Origin: Microbacterium endophyticum | Lineage (GTDB): Bacteria; Actinomycetota; Actinomycetes; Actinomycetales; Microbacteriaceae | NCBI RefSeq assembly: GCF_011047135.1 | Contig: NZ_CP049255.1 | Location: 124,001-188,000 of the forward strand | DNA length: 64,000 nucleotides | Direction of reading: 5' to 3' | Part shown: positions 62,849 through 64,000 of the stretch, piece by piece | How the letters are laid out: every line of letters starts with the position of its first letter | Position numbering within the stretch: the stretch's first letter is position 1 | Program-made: the position numbers and the translations under genes | The notes under the pieces: generated by a model | The model's input: only the letters and a program-made list of their open reading frames with translations | Databases searched by the model: none | What the model was told of the DNA's origin: nothing

Positions 62849-64000
62849 TCAGCGACCTGCGAGCTTCTCGCGGAGAGCTGCAAGAGCCTCGTCGTCCGCC
62901 AGCGTTCCTGCGGAGCTCGAAGAGCTCGCGGGCGCTGCGGAACTTGAGACACTCATGTCTTCACCGATCGGGTTAGCTGCCTCGGCTTCGGCTGCCTTGA
63001 TGACAGCTGCCTTGTGCGCTTCCCAACGGCCCTGTGCAGCAGCGTATTCCTGCTCCCAAGCCTCGCGCTGGGTGTCGAAGCCTTCCTTCCACGCGTTGGT
63101 CTCGGAGTCGAAGCCCTCGGGGTACTTGTACTCCCCGTTCTCGTCGTACTCGGTGACCATGCCGTAGAGGGCGGGGTCAAATTCGGTGCCGAACGGGTCG
63201 ACCGCCTCGTTGGCCTGCTTCAGCGACAGCGAGATGCGGCGACGCTCAAGGTCAATGTCGATGACCTTGACGAAGACCTCTTCGCCGACCGAAACGACCT
63301 GCTCGGCGAGCTCGACGTGCTTGCCCGAAAGCTCCGAGATGTGCACGAGACCTTCGATGCCGTCGGCGACGCGAACGAACGCACCGAACGGAACGAGCTT
63401 GGTGACCTTACCGGGCGCGACCTGTCCGATTGCGTGGGTGCGGGCGAATACCTGCCACGGGTCTTCCTGAGTCGCTTTGAGCGAGAGCGATACACGCTCA
63501 CGGTCGAGGTCGACCTCGAGGATCTCGACAGTAACTTCCTGGCCAACTTCGACAACCTCAGAAGCGTGCTCGATGTGCTTCCACGAGAGCTCCGAGACGT
63601 GAACAAGACCATCAACGCCACCGAGATCGACGAACGCACCGAAGTTGACGATCGACGAAACGACGCCCTTACGGACCTGGCCCTTGTGAAGGTTGTTCAA
63701 GAAGGTAGTGCGCGACTCGGACTGCGTCTGCTCAAGCAGAGCGCGGCGCGACAGCACAACGTTGTTGCGGTTCTTGTCGAGCTCGAGGATCTTCGCTTCG
63801 AGTTCCTGGCCGAGGTACGGCGTGAGGTCACGAACACGACGGAGCTCGATGAGCGACGCGGGAAGAAAGCCACGGAGTCCGATGTCGACGATGAGGCCAC
63901 CCTTGACGACCTCGATGACCGAACCGGTGACGACGCCGTCGTCTTCCTTGATCTTCTCGACGTCTCCCCATGCACGCTCGTACTGTGCGCGCTTCTTGGA
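62849..64000 (-). CDS. rpsA: 30S ribosomal protein S1 (5' end outside window)
   Basis: The frame is open from the right edge (SKKRAQYERAWGDVEKI) to the stop at 62849, so about the C-terminal 383 residues are visible. It has three S1 (OB-fold) repeats: GVVTGSVIEVVKGGLIVDIGLRGFLPAS, GVVSSIVNFGAFVDLGGVDGLVHVSELSW and GKVTKLVPFGAFVRVADGIEGLVHISELSG. After these comes an acidic, Trp/Tyr-bearing tail ending in a Ser-rich stretch and ALAALREKLAGR. S1 binds mRNA at the ribosome. The window edge removes the N-terminal repeat and start. Confidence 0.97.
   Translation of the reverse strand, partial: SKKRAQYERAWGDVEKIKEDDGVVTGSVIEVVKGGLIVDIGLRGFLPASLIELRRVRDLTPYLGQELEAKILELDKNRNNVVLSRRALLEQTQSESRTTFLNNLHKGQVRKGVVSSIVNFGAFVDLGGVDGLVHVSELSWKHIEHASEVVEVGQEVTVEILEVDLDRERVSLSLKATQEDPWQVFARTHAIGQVAPGKVTKLVPFGAFVRVADGIEGLVHISELSGKHVELAEQVVSVGEEVFVKVIDIDLERRRISLSLKQANEAVDPFGTEFDPALYGMVTEYDENGEYKYPEGFDSETNAWKEGFDTQREAWEQEYAAAQGRWEAHKAAVIKAAEAEAANPIGEDMSVSSSAAPASSSSSAGTLADDEALAALREKLAGR

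Overview
The window is a gene-dense chromosomal segment of a high-GC Gram-positive bacterium. It is most likely a member of the Microbacteriaceae (Actinomycetota, Micrococcales). The evidence is the set of actinobacterial marker genes (RbpA, WhiA, OpcA, PafB, PAC2, DUF3099), a zinc-free type B L31, and a locus order that I recognise from that family (pafB / FKBP / trmI / HAD / PAC2; whiA / sodA / gap-pgk-tpiA-secG-rbpA / pgl-opcA-zwf-pgi-tal-tkt / ctaB / ctaA / suf). The genus is not resolved. There is no prophage, insertion sequence, CRISPR array or replication origin. No stretch longer than about 260 bases lacks a gene.

Layout. 1-6 kb: start of pafB, a decayed FKBP-type lipoprotein gene, trmI with a HAD hydrolase, PAC2, uppP and an M20 peptidase. 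6-15 kb: tRNA-Leu(GAG), a VIT1-family transporter, an SF2 helicase, an SGNH hydrolase, a TrmH-type methyltransferase, a sirtuin, a histidine phosphatase, an Lrp/AsnC regulator, an alpha/beta hydrolase, a DEDDh exonuclease and L31. 15-20 kb: an ABC ATPase, divergent glgA/glgC for glycogen synthesis, serB and fabG. 20-31 kb: small membrane proteins, SURF1, an ABC-F ATPase, the sufBD-Rieske-sufC-DUF59 Fe-S assembly operon, and ctaA/ctaB for heme A. Together these form a respiratory cofactor block. 31-39 kb: the pentose phosphate operon tkt-tal-pgi-zwf-opcA-pgl. 39-45 kb: rbpA, secG, lower glycolysis (tpiA, pgk, gap), sodA, whiA and rapZ. 45-54 kb: nucleotide excision repair (uvrC, uvrA, uvrB) with a MarR regulator, a small zinc-ribbon-like protein and coaE. 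54-64 kb: a membrane protein with a ruined GGDEF domain coupled to an orphan histidine kinase, a 14-TM MFS transporter, a methyltransferase, a lipoprotein, a large ATPase-LuxR regulator and part of rpsA.

The genes are mostly housekeeping, so the most informative signals are regulatory. (1) uvrA, uvrB and the SF2 helicase all carry TGTCGGWN-N8-TANNNT, which resembles the LexA-independent RecA_NDp/PafBC damage promoter. pafB itself lies at the left edge. (2) About 17 genes have a TANNNT hexamer ending exactly 6 or 7 bases before the start codon, which indicates widespread leaderless transcription. (3) The FKBP-like gene has lost its signal peptide and carries a frameshift. (4) yvcK is missing from between rapZ and whiA. 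(5) A palindrome overlaps a predicted leaderless promoter between marR and a small cysteine protein. No clearly new multi-gene system is evident. The damage-promoter set and the degenerate GGDEF/kinase pair are the best leads.
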